Program-made: the position numbers and the translations under genes
The notes under the pieces: generated by a model
What the model was told of the DNA's origin: nothing
Database searches by the model: none
What the model saw: the letters and a program-made list of their open reading frames with translations, nothing else
Origin: Victivallis vadensis
GTDB taxonomy: Bacteria; Verrucomicrobiota; Lentisphaeria; Victivallales; GWF2-50-93
NCBI GenBank assembly: GCA_020718525.1
Contig: DYRX01000084.1
Span: 1-13,442, forward strand
Length of the DNA: 13,442 bases
Reading direction: 5' to 3'
In this document: positions 4,479 through 11,829 of the stretch, in pieces
Layout of the letters: each line of letters opens with the position of its first letter
Numbering within the stretch: position 1 is the first letter of the stretch

Positions 4479-7400
4479 TTATTTGGAGTTCTTTTTATCA
4501 GTTTTCTTGGGAGCTTGAGACGGAGACGCTGGTGCCGCAGTCGGCATTTTATCCAGATCAGAAATGAATTTTCCCGACGGGAAATATTTGCGGTATTTCG
4601 CAATCAAATTGCCTTTTTCCTCGTTCAAACCGAGTTTTGCCTGGCAAAGCGCAGCCTTGTAAAGAGCATATTCGATCCATTCGAGACGGTCTTTGCGCTC
4701 CTGCTCGGGCACGTCTGGATTCTGTTCCGAGGGATCGCACATGGCGATTATATTGAAGGCGCCTGCCGCTTTCTGAAACTCGTCCATGTCCACGTATGCG
4801 TCTCCTGTAAGGCACTGAGCCTTGAACTGGAGGGAGATCTTCTTTGCTGTCATCGCCATCATGCTTATGGCGCTGTAGTCATTGACAGCCTCGTTGTATT
4901 TCTTCATTGCCTTGTATGCCTCAGCTCTAAGGAAACGGCCTTCCACGTAATATGGAGTGTTCTGTGCAAGAAGCAGTTCGTCGAGGAACTTGACAGAGCT
5001 TTCGAAATTGCCAGCCCAAAATGATGCGTTTGCGGCATCGTAGAGGACCTTTTCCTTCAAGATGGAGAGCATCTTTTTGGCTTCCTTTGGATCCTTCTCG
5101 ATTTCGGCGGCCTTTTCTCTGCCAACCCAGTCAACAAAGTTGGGCTTGTCCAAAAGTTTGAGAAGTTTTTCTGCGAAGCGTACTGCAATCTCTGCGCCCT
5201 CCTTCGGGTGAGTTCCACCGCAATCAGGAAGCTTTTCCACAATCCATCTCATCACGGGAATGCTCAGATCAATGTTCTGAACCAAGATTTTGCTGAAAGC
5301 CTCTATGCTTTTGTCGTATTTTCCAATGTCATACATGCTTCTGCCCAAGCTGGAGAGCGCCTGCTTGCCCTCGTTGCTTGAGGGGTAGTCGCTCGCGAGC
5401 TTTTCGAGAACCTGAGCGGCGAGATCTGGCTTGTCCATTTCGAGATAGATGCTTCCGAGCCTGAACATGCAGACCGGAATCTGCTTGGAAGTCGGATATT
5501 TTTTCATGAAATCGGCGAACGCCTTGCAAGCCTTGTCCTTTTCGTCCAGACCGTCGTAAGCCCAGCCGATCAATGCCGTTGCAGTTTCAATCGAACTCTG
5601 AGTCTTGGGAGAATTGTCCGACTCAAGCGATCCGCCCTTATCTAGCCAGGGACCAAGCAGTTCAGACAAATTCTTAATGCTTTCTGAATAGTAGCCCTTT
5701 GCTTCCTTTTCGAGCTTCGCGGCTTCCGCGAGAACTGCCTTTGGATCGGAATCCGTCTTGGCTACTGCGGCGGGGTCGGCAGGAGCCTGTCCATCTTTCG
5801 CAGTGGTAGCAGGAGAAAGATCTTTTTCCTCTTCGGGTGACTCGGATTCAGGCGCTTCGGGCTCAGGAGACGGTGCCGGAGCTCCGTCCTTCTTTTCCGA
5901 AATCAGAATGCCTGTCTTTTCCTTGAGCGCCTTCGCTTCCTTGTCCAGGGCGGAAGCGAGCTGATAGTAATTGTCCGCCACCCTTAGTTTAGCATCGGCG
6001 ATGTCGCCATAATTCGGTTTTTTGCGCTTCAGATCTATGTCGCAATATTTCAAGAAAGTCCCTGCGCCACCCTTCAAATCCTTCGAATATGTCTGGCAGT
6101 AGGCAAGCAGATAGCAGGACTGCGGTCCATGTTCGCTCTGAAGATAGTTGTTCACGATGCGCTCATATTTGGGAATCGCTGACTTGAAGGCGTCCCTCGC
6201 GGCCTGAGTCTTTTCCAGCTTCTCCTGACCCTGCGGAAGCTTTTCAGCCTCTTTTGCCATTTGAGTTGCCCTGTCATAATGGACTTTTGCGACTCTCGCA
6301 GAAATTGGTCCCGCATACTGATCCGCAGGGCAGTTCCTCACAAAATCTTCGTACACGACAAGGGCATCGTCTATCTGGTTTTTGCTCCAGAGATACTCTC
6401 CGACTTGAAGAAGGGCGAGCGGAGTGCCATCGGATTTAGGAAAATAGTCAGCCAAATAGCCGGCAAGGGTCAGGGCTTCAAGTGGCTGATCCGTCTTGAC
6501 ATAGCAATACGAAAGCTTGGACAGGACATCCGCCATTCCTTTCCTAGTCTTTCTCGACTTGACAGCCGCCGCCAAGTAGTAAGGCATTGCTTCCTTGTAC
6601 TTTTCATCGCTGAAGAACTTTTCAGCTTCCGCCGGAACGTCGGCGCCGCCGCTATCCTGCTGGAGCTTGGCCTCAATGTGATCGGGAAAACGGACATTTT
6701 TTCCGAGATCCGTCAACTTCTGCTTGGTATCAAGGAAAAGACCTGAAACTTCTGCAAATTTAAAGAAAGAGTCATATTTGTCAACGATCTTGTAGAGAGC
6801 CTTGATTGCCGAAGAATAGAACTTGATTTTGTCTTCCTGCGATGTTGCTTTCTCGGCTTTTGCCAAATTGATCTTGGCAACCCAGTAGGAGGCGAGCGGG
6901 GCGGGGGCGTTCCCGAGCATCTTTTCTTCCTTGAAGACCTCGTCATATGCCTCATACTGCCTCGAGGGATCTTCAAGTGTCTTCAAAGCCTCGTCATAGC
7001 GGCCTAGGAAGAAATAGACTCTTGCCATCTCTATCGAACCGAATGCCGATATGCTGTCGTTTACCCAGAGAAGCTCTTTGAGGGTGTTCATGCAGGAATT
7101 TGCAGTTGTGTCCCAGCCAGTCTTACCGGCAAGAATCATCTGCTCCACGGCGTCCAGCTTTGCCTGGCAGACCAAAAGATCAGCCTCCCTTTTGTCGGCG
7201 GACTGCGGAGACTTGGCATCCCCCTCCTCGGGCTTCTTCAGCCAGGACATTCTTCCTACCACCTCGGCGGCTTTGTCGGGATTGCCAGCCTGCCTATAGA
7301 CATGCGAAAGATAGCCGATAGCCTCTTTGAAATCCTCTATGCCAGAGTTGGATGTCGGCATGGAATCCTTCACCTTCGCAAAATACTCCTCGAGGCTCTT

Positions 7401-7754
7401 GATTCCCAGGTCGTTCTTGCCCTTCTTGATGGCTTCAAGTCCGGTAACCCTCCTCGAATCGGCGTAATAGGCGCTGGACGAAGGAATTGAAGCGATGATC
7501 TTCTCCGCCTGCTCCGGCTTGTTCATCGTGAAGTAGGTCATTGCGAGCTGTATTCTAACCAAGTCGGCGTCCGGCTTGTTCTTTGCGATCTCGTTGTTGA
7601 GCAGAAGCTCCGAATAGTCGTATATCTGCATTGCGTTGAGCTTTTTGGATAGCTCTATGGTGTAGTCCGACTCGTCTCTGGCCTGCAGACTGAGAAATGG
7701 AATCAAAACGGACAAGCCCGCACAAACCGACGCGCACATTTTTTTTGAAAACAT
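4479..7754 (-). CDS. Large secreted TPR-repeat protein
   Basis: 1091 aa from the ATG at 7754, which has AGGTG about 6 nt upstream; an in-frame GTG at 7763 overlaps that site and was rejected. Residues 1-25 are a signal peptide ending SLQA|R. Almost all the rest is TPR-type helical hairpins. The clearest block lies near 745-825 (KKYPTSKQIP...LGSIYLEMDKPDLAAQVL...DYPSS...GRSMYDIGKYDKSIEAF), of the CpoB/BamD-like style in which each repeat starts near a YPxS. An acidic Pro/Ala/Glu linker (about 620-673) splits the protein into two TPR arms. The C-terminus is Lys/Pro/Ala-rich. No transmembrane helix is seen after the signal, so it is probably periplasmic or attached to the outer membrane through partners. 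It sits 22 nt after yjbQ and 14 nt before the small TPR gene. Its function is unknown; an assembly scaffold for the ExbB/ExbD machine is likely. Confidence 0.88.
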   Translation of the reverse strand: MFSKKMCASVCAGLSVLIPFLSLQARDESDYTIELSKKLNAMQIYDYSELLLNNEIAKNKPDADLVRIQLAMTYFTMNKPEQAEKIIASIPSSSAYYADSRRVTGLEAIKKGKNDLGIKSLEEYFAKVKDSMPTSNSGIEDFKEAIGYLSHVYRQAGNPDKAAEVVGRMSWLKKPEEGDAKSPQSADKREADLLVCQAKLDAVEQMILAGKTGWDTTANSCMNTLKELLWVNDSISAFGSIEMARVYFFLGRYDEALKTLEDPSRQYEAYDEVFKEEKMLGNAPAPLASYWVAKINLAKAEKATSQEDKIKFYSSAIKALYKIVDKYDSFFKFAEVSGLFLDTKQKLTDLGKNVRFPDHIEAKLQQDSGGADVPAEAEKFFSDEKYKEAMPYYLAAAVKSRKTRKGMADVLSKLSYCYVKTDQPLEALTLAGYLADYFPKSDGTPLALLQVGEYLWSKNQIDDALVVYEDFVRNCPADQYAGPISARVAKVHYDRATQMAKEAEKLPQGQEKLEKTQAARDAFKSAIPKYERIVNNYLQSEHGPQSCYLLAYCQTYSKDLKGGAGTFLKYCDIDLKRKKPNYGDIADAKLRVADNYYQLASALDKEAKALKEKTGILISEKKDGAPAPSPEPEAPESESPEEEKDLSPATTAKDGQAPADPAAVAKTDSDPKAVLAEAAKLEKEAKGYYSESIKNLSELLGPWLDKGGSLESDNSPKTQSSIETATALIGWAYDGLDEKDKACKAFADFMKKYPTSKQIPVCMFRLGSIYLEMDKPDLAAQVLEKLASDYPSSNEGKQALSSLGRSMYDIGKYDKSIEAFSKILVQNIDLSIPVMRWIVEKLPDCGGTHPKEGAEIAVRFAEKLLKLLDKPNFVDWVGREKAAEIEKDPKEAKKMLSILKEKVLYDAANASFWAGNFESSVKFLDELLLAQNTPYYVEGRFLRAEAYKAMKKYNEAVNDYSAISMMAMTAKKISLQFKAQCLTGDAYVDMDEFQKAAGAFNIIAMCDPSEQNPDVPEQERKDRLEWIEYALYKAALCQAKLGLNEEKGNLIAKYRKYFPSGKFISDLDKMPTAAPASPSQAPKKTDKKNSK

Positions 7755-7776
7755 GTCCAGCACCTATGTTTTTGTG

Positions 7777-8166
7777 TCAATCTCTCAGATATGTCAAAAC
7801 AACCCGCCTCTGACGCGGACCATCAAATTCGCAAAAATATACAGCCTGCCAGACTCCCAGCCGCAATCTGCCATCATGAACCGGGACAAACTGCGAAAAG
7901 CCAAGCATGGACGCCTTCAAATGAGCCGCGGAATTTCCCTCGGCATGGCTGTAGCCTCCGTTCCAGGGAACCATCTTCTCCAGTTGCCTCATCATGTCGC
8001 CGACAACGTCCGGATCGGCATTTTCATTGATGGTCAGGCCGGCTGTCGTATGCGCCGAGAAGACATGAACGAGTCCGGAAAAATCTCCGGGAATCTGCTC
8101 CGCGATCCTCGGTGTAATGTCAATGAACTCCGTCCTCGATCTGCTTTTGACGCTTATTTCGACCAT
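7777..8166 (-). CDS. yjbQ: YjbQ-family protein (secondary thiamine-phosphate synthase)
   Basis: 129 aa, ATG at 8166 with GAGGA about 8 nt upstream. Full-length member of the UPF0047/YjbQ family. The family motifs are intact: H39-TTAGLTINE (E48), DPDV, H74-AEGNSAAH82 and GVWQAVYFCEFDGPRQRRV (104-122). The conserved histidines and acidic residues are presumed metal or active-site ligands. Family members from several bacteria can form thiamine phosphate and complement thiE mutants when overexpressed, but the physiological role is unsettled. It heads the TPR/exb gene string, separated from the MurC-like gene by an 80-nt gap with a promoter-like sequence. The same window contains thiC, which makes a thiamine phosphate synthase relative noteworthy. 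Alternatively it may have another role linked to its envelope neighbours. Confidence 0.94.
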   Translation of the reverse strand: MVEISVKSRSRTEFIDITPRIAEQIPGDFSGLVHVFSAHTTAGLTINENADPDVVGDMMRQLEKMVPWNGGYSHAEGNSAAHLKASMLGFSQFVPVHDGRLRLGVWQAVYFCEFDGPRQRRVVLTYLRD

Positions 8167-8204
8167 AAGTCCATCCTCAAGCCTTAGACCACCTGCATCC
8201 CTAA

Positions 8205-8233
8205 CCTATAAAATCAAAACGACTAAAAATCAA
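8205..8233 (-). promoter_or_regulatory. Candidate sigma70-type promoter for yjbQ-TPR-exb
   Basis: In mRNA sense, TTGATT (8233-8228) and TATAGG (8210-8205) are separated by exactly 17 nt, in the only sizeable gap (80 nt) between the Mur-ligase operon and yjbQ. Each hexamer matches the consensus at four of six positions. Transcription would begin near 8198, giving a leader of about 30 nt before the yjbQ ATG. Confidence 0.4.
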
Positions 8234-8246
8234 ACGTCACAACACA

Positions 8247-9680
8247 TTAATTAGCGATTTTTTTTGCATAGGATGACAGAGAATTGTCTCTTGCGCCTAG
8301 AATCAGCACAATATCGCCGGAAGATGCGTTTTTCGAGACAATCTCTTCGGCGGACGCCCTGTCTGGCGCATTCAGGTAGTTTTTTGTTCCTTTCGCCTGG
8401 TAGAACTCAACAATTTCGGAGGAGCTTGGTTTGAAGGATGAACTGCCTCCTGCATAAAAGACCGGCAGAAAGATGAACAAATCATTTTTGCGCAGAGTGA
8501 GTTCTAGCTCGGCCAAAAGCGCGTCTTTCATGAATCCAAGCGGTTTGAAGCCGTGCGGCTGGAAGATGCAGATGAGCTTTCCGTCGGCAATTCCGGCGGC
8601 GCTTCTGATGCAGTTGCAGATCTTTTCCACGTTGTGCGCGTAGTCGTCAAAGACCTTTGCGCCGCAGGGTAGGGAGCCGGCGTAGTCGAATCTCCGCCAG
8701 ACGCCTCCAAAATTTGAGACAGCCTCCATGCTCCGTCTTGGATCAAGCTCGAGCATTCTGCAGAATGAAAGTGTCGCGGCGGCATTGAGCGCATTGTGCT
8801 CCCCAGGAGAGGAAAGTTTCAAGTCGGCGCAAAAATTTGGAGAATCTGATTCAAGCCGCGCAAAGGGAATTTTATCCGAGATCCTGTATTCTGAAACATA
8901 AATACCTGCTCCGGAGCGGCGACTGCTTCCCGTGCCAAAGACGGCGACGTTCTTCCCTTGGAGCGATTGGGGATCGAGCATCGAAAGAGCCTCAGCCTCG
9001 CAAACAATTCCCCTGCGAGTCTTTCTGGCAAAGTCTGAAAAAAGGGCGGCAAGCTCCTCCTTGGGATAATGATCGGTGCCAATATTGAGGATGATCGAAT
9101 AGTCGGGGGAATACTCAAGAAGGCTCTTGTCGCTCTCGTCCGCCTCATAGACGACGAAGGGGCCGCTTCCTGGACGGAAATTGCCAGCCCTTCCAGACTC
9201 GTTGAAGCTGTTAACAACCCCGCCACATATGCAGAGAGGATCTTCTCCGAGTTTGGCAAGCGTCTCGGACAAGCACGCTGAGACGGATGTTTTACCGGCA
9301 CTTCCGGCGACTGCGACCGAAATCCTGTCGCCCGCGCTCCGTATCGCCGAAGAAAGGGCACTCGCACGGTGAATCCTAGGAATTTCAGGCGCAATGGCAA
9401 AATCAGGATTTCCGTCCTCGACTGCACTGGAATAGATGATCCCGTCCGGCTTCTTTCCCGCGAATTTCGCAAAAGAGCCATCCTGGGGAAAAAGCTCTAT
9501 TCCCTGTGCGCGGAAAGCTTCCGTGAAAAGCCTGTTCTCGGGCGAATCCAAGGATCTGTCGCTCCCGCTGATTTCGCAATTCAAATGCCTTAGGAACTGA
9601 GCCAGGGCGCTCATTCCGATTCCGCATATCCCCACAAAATGCAGTCTGGACGGAATCTCCATCTTCCTGTCTGAAATCAT
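8247..9680 (-). CDS. MurC-like Mur ligase (UDP-N-acetylmuramate--L-alanine ligase family)
   Basis: 477 aa from the ATG at 9680, which overlaps the upstream stop as ATGA and follows AAGGAGGTGA; the longer frame from 9926 is rejected. Closest in pattern to MurC: HFVGICGIGMSALA (14-27) with GSDR, EADESD (179-184), NIGTDH (199-204), GEHNALNAAA (293-302), FGGVWRRFD (324-332), DDYAHN (345-350), FQPHGFKP (373-380) and a C-terminal LGARDN. MurC adds L-Ala to UDP-MurNAc using ATP in the cytoplasm. Two oddities stand out: the P-loop is GSAGKTS (126-132) instead of GTHGKTT, and DDYAHH has become DDYAHN without the following Pro. It could be the cell's MurC in a divergent lineage, a recycling-type ligase such as Mpl, or a paralogue with another substrate. 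No other mur/fts genes are nearby. Confidence 0.82.
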   Translation of the reverse strand: MISDRKMEIPSRLHFVGICGIGMSALAQFLRHLNCEISGSDRSLDSPENRLFTEAFRAQGIELFPQDGSFAKFAGKKPDGIIYSSAVEDGNPDFAIAPEIPRIHRASALSSAIRSAGDRISVAVAGSAGKTSVSACLSETLAKLGEDPLCICGGVVNSFNESGRAGNFRPGSGPFVVYEADESDKSLLEYSPDYSIILNIGTDHYPKEELAALFSDFARKTRRGIVCEAEALSMLDPQSLQGKNVAVFGTGSSRRSGAGIYVSEYRISDKIPFARLESDSPNFCADLKLSSPGEHNALNAAATLSFCRMLELDPRRSMEAVSNFGGVWRRFDYAGSLPCGAKVFDDYAHNVEKICNCIRSAAGIADGKLICIFQPHGFKPLGFMKDALLAELELTLRKNDLFIFLPVFYAGGSSSFKPSSSEIVEFYQAKGTKNYLNAPDRASAEEIVSKNASSGDIVLILGARDNSLSSYAKKIAN

Positions 9681-10510
9681 TTCTTCACCTCCTTCAGCAG
9701 TCCGTTCAGCCTCTCCAGTTCCGCCTGCAAGGCTCCTTCCGAAGAGATTGACGGACGAAATGTAAGAGTCGTCTCCGAAACAAATACTTTGCGCATCGCG
9801 TCGCACCAGAGCTGGAGGAGACCAGGAACAAGGATGTTTCCAGCCTCCGGCTCGTATGAAAGACAAATCTGCACAGCCGTCATGCGGAACGGAAGCAGAA
9901 GCTTTTCGATGTCGGCATTTCCGCACAGTTCATGCGGGTGGAAATCGAGGGAAAGAGCGGCGTTGGGGAGAATCAGGCCGCCAAGAAATCCGCTGTAGAA
10001 AGCTCCTGCGTCAGCTCCATTCTTGAAGAGGGAGCACTTGCAAGGGATAAGAAGTCCCATCTTTCGGCGGTAGAGCTCGGCAAGAACGGCCTTGACTGCG
10101 GCACAGCCTTTTTCGCCAAAGCCCTCTGAAGAAGCGGAAGGCTCAGGAGCAAAATCAATGATCAGACTCGAAATGCAGGACCCAAAAACTTCCTCGACTC
10201 TGTCCAGACGCAGTGATATTGATTCGACAAAATGCCTCTTCATGGAATCCTCGGCGCCGCCGAGATTTGAAGTCACGCTCCTGTCGAAAAAGTTCCTGAC
10301 AGCAAAGACCCCGGGCTGAATCTTCCCCTCGAAACCAGGGGCGCAGAGAAATTCCAACTGCTCTCCATTGATCTCGATTCCATCGAAAGGACTGCCAGAC
10401 AGAGACTCCGCCGCCTGTAGTGGAGCGCGCAGGTGCGAAGCCGCCGTGCTGAAGGCGAATTTTAAATCCATTCCGCCGCTGGCACCCCTCTTTTTGAAAA
10501 ATCCGATCAT
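9677..10510 (-). CDS. Protein of unknown function, possible TIM-barrel (xylose-isomerase-like)
   Basis: 277 aa from the ATG at 10510, 2 nt after the thiC stop; an alternative ATG at 10471 (MDLKFAFST) would give 264 aa and looks like a natural first beta strand. Neither has a convincing Shine-Dalgarno, so coupling to thiC translation is likely. I do not recognise the protein with certainty. The start (LKFAFSTAASHL..AAESL...FDGIEINGEQLEFL), SLIIDF at 115-120 and LSLDFHPHEL at 186-195 resemble sugar-phosphate isomerase/AP-endonuclease-2 TIM barrels, but the metal-binding set is not evident. No signal peptide or membrane helix is visible. Its stop overlaps the Mur-ligase start (ATGA), so they are translationally coupled and may act together. 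A degenerate or inactive barrel is possible. Confidence 0.8.
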   Translation of the reverse strand: MIGFFKKRGASGGMDLKFAFSTAASHLRAPLQAAESLSGSPFDGIEINGEQLEFLCAPGFEGKIQPGVFAVRNFFDRSVTSNLGGAEDSMKRHFVESISLRLDRVEEVFGSCISSLIIDFAPEPSASSEGFGEKGCAAVKAVLAELYRRKMGLLIPCKCSLFKNGADAGAFYSGFLGGLILPNAALSLDFHPHELCGNADIEKLLLPFRMTAVQICLSYEPEAGNILVPGLLQLWCDAMRKVFVSETTLTFRPSISSEGALQAELERLNGLLKEVKK

Positions 10511-10512
10511 TC

Positions 10513-11829
10513 CTAGTTTCCAGCCTTTTTATTTGCAATGCCGGCGCTGATCTTCATGGAGCAGAATTTAGGACCGCACATTGTGCAATAGTTTGACTGG
10601 GAAGAACTTGCAGAAGATTTTGCCGACATCTTCCCGAGAGCTGCACTGCGAAATTCGCGGGCTCTGTCGGGATCCAGGGCGAGCGAGAACTGCTTTTCCC
10701 AGTCAAATTGCGCCCTTGCCAGGCTGATTTCGCGATCACGCAGGGATGCATTCTTCTTTTTGAGCGCGACATCCGCCGCATGAGCCGCAATCTTGAAGGC
10801 GACGATGCCGTTTCGGACATCCTCAGCATCGGGAAGTCCCAGGTGCTCCTTCGGTGTCACGTAGCATAGCATCGCGGCTCCGTAAAAGGCCCCCATCGCC
10901 CCTCCGATCGCGCCTGTAATGTGATCGTAGCCAGGCGCGCAGTCGCAGACGAGCGGTCCAAGAATGTAGAACGGAGCGCCCTCGCAGAGCTCTCTCTCTT
11001 TCCTCATGTTCATCTCAATCTCGTTTATCGGGACATGCCCGGGACCTTCGACCATGACCTGGACTCCAGCCTTCTTGCATCTGCGGACCAGCTCGCCCAG
11101 GACTCCGAGCTCCGCGAACTGAGCCTTGTCGCTCGCATCCGCAATGCATCCGGGGCGAAGTCCGTCGCCCAGCGACAGCGTCACGTCGTGGCGGAGGCAA
11201 ATTTCGAGTATTCTGTCAAATCCCTCGTAGAAGGGGTTCTCCTTCCTGTTGGCCCTCATCCAGCTTGCGATTATTGCGCCACCCCTGCTGACGATCTTGA
11301 GCAGACGCCGCATGGCGGAAGGAACATGCTTCCTGAGAAGGCCCGCATGGATCGTCATGAAATCAACTCCCTGCTCAGCCTGGGACTCTATCACCTCGAA
11401 TATGCGCTCGGCAGGAATTTCGTCGCAGTTCTCATATTCCGACGCGCACTCATATATCGGAACTGTCCCAATTGGCGCAGGTGATTTTGCAATGAGATTC
11501 CTGCGAATTTCGCAGATATTCGCGCCGGTGCTGAGATCCATGACCGCGTCCGCACCGTATCTGAGGCAGACTTCGAGTTTGGCAAGCTCCTCCGTCGGAC
11601 AGCTGGACGTCTGGGAATTGCCAATGTTGGCGTTGATCTTCGTCGTGAGCTTTGCGCCTATTCCGACCGGATCGAGACTCTTGTGCGATTTGTTCGCCGG
11701 GATGACGAGCTTTCCTGCCGCCAGGAGCTTGCGTATCTCTTCTGGCTCAAAGCCCTCTTTCCGGGCGACGATCTTCATCTCCCTGCTTATGCGTCCCTCT
11801 CTTGCGGCTGTCAACTGCGTCTTGCTCAT
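10513..11829 (-). CDS. thiC: Phosphomethylpyrimidine synthase ThiC
   Basis: 438 aa, ATG at 11829 overlapping the waaA stop (ATGA), with AAGGA upstream. ThiC is a radical-SAM enzyme that rearranges 5-aminoimidazole ribotide to HMP phosphate, the pyrimidine of thiamine. The C-terminal [4Fe-4S] motif C-x2-C-x4-C is intact (C415, C418, C423). Other family blocks are visible: KINANIGNS (64-72), DLSTG (98-102), TVPIYE (122-127), GDGLRPG (221-227), EGPGHVPINE (261-270), PLVCDCAPGYDHITGAIGG (292-310) and YVTPKEHLGLP (323-333). At about 430 residues it is the short form, lacking the N-terminal extension of the E. coli enzyme (about 630). No TPP riboswitch is seen before it or before the operon. The location inside an operon with waaA and a Mur ligase is unusual for thiC. 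Confidence 0.97.
   Translation of the reverse strand: MSKTQLTAAREGRISREMKIVARKEGFEPEEIRKLLAAGKLVIPANKSHKSLDPVGIGAKLTTKINANIGNSQTSSCPTEELAKLEVCLRYGADAVMDLSTGANICEIRRNLIAKSPAPIGTVPIYECASEYENCDEIPAERIFEVIESQAEQGVDFMTIHAGLLRKHVPSAMRRLLKIVSRGGAIIASWMRANRKENPFYEGFDRILEICLRHDVTLSLGDGLRPGCIADASDKAQFAELGVLGELVRRCKKAGVQVMVEGPGHVPINEIEMNMRKERELCEGAPFYILGPLVCDCAPGYDHITGAIGGAMGAFYGAAMLCYVTPKEHLGLPDAEDVRNGIVAFKIAAHAADVALKKKNASLRDREISLARAQFDWEKQFSLALDPDRAREFRSAALGKMSAKSSASSSQSNYCTMCGPKFCSMKISAGIANKKAGN

Noticed and set aside
4464..5024. A 186-codon plus-strand frame opposite the large TPR gene
   Set aside because: Antisense shadow of a clear TPR coding region, with Phe/Cys/Arg-rich nonsense-like composition.
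9681..9926. An 82-codon N-terminal extension of the Mur ligase frame
   Set aside because: It overlaps the unknown gene, is not Mur-like, and the ATG at 9680 has a near-perfect Shine-Dalgarno, an ATGA overlap with the upstream stop and the usual MurC start region.
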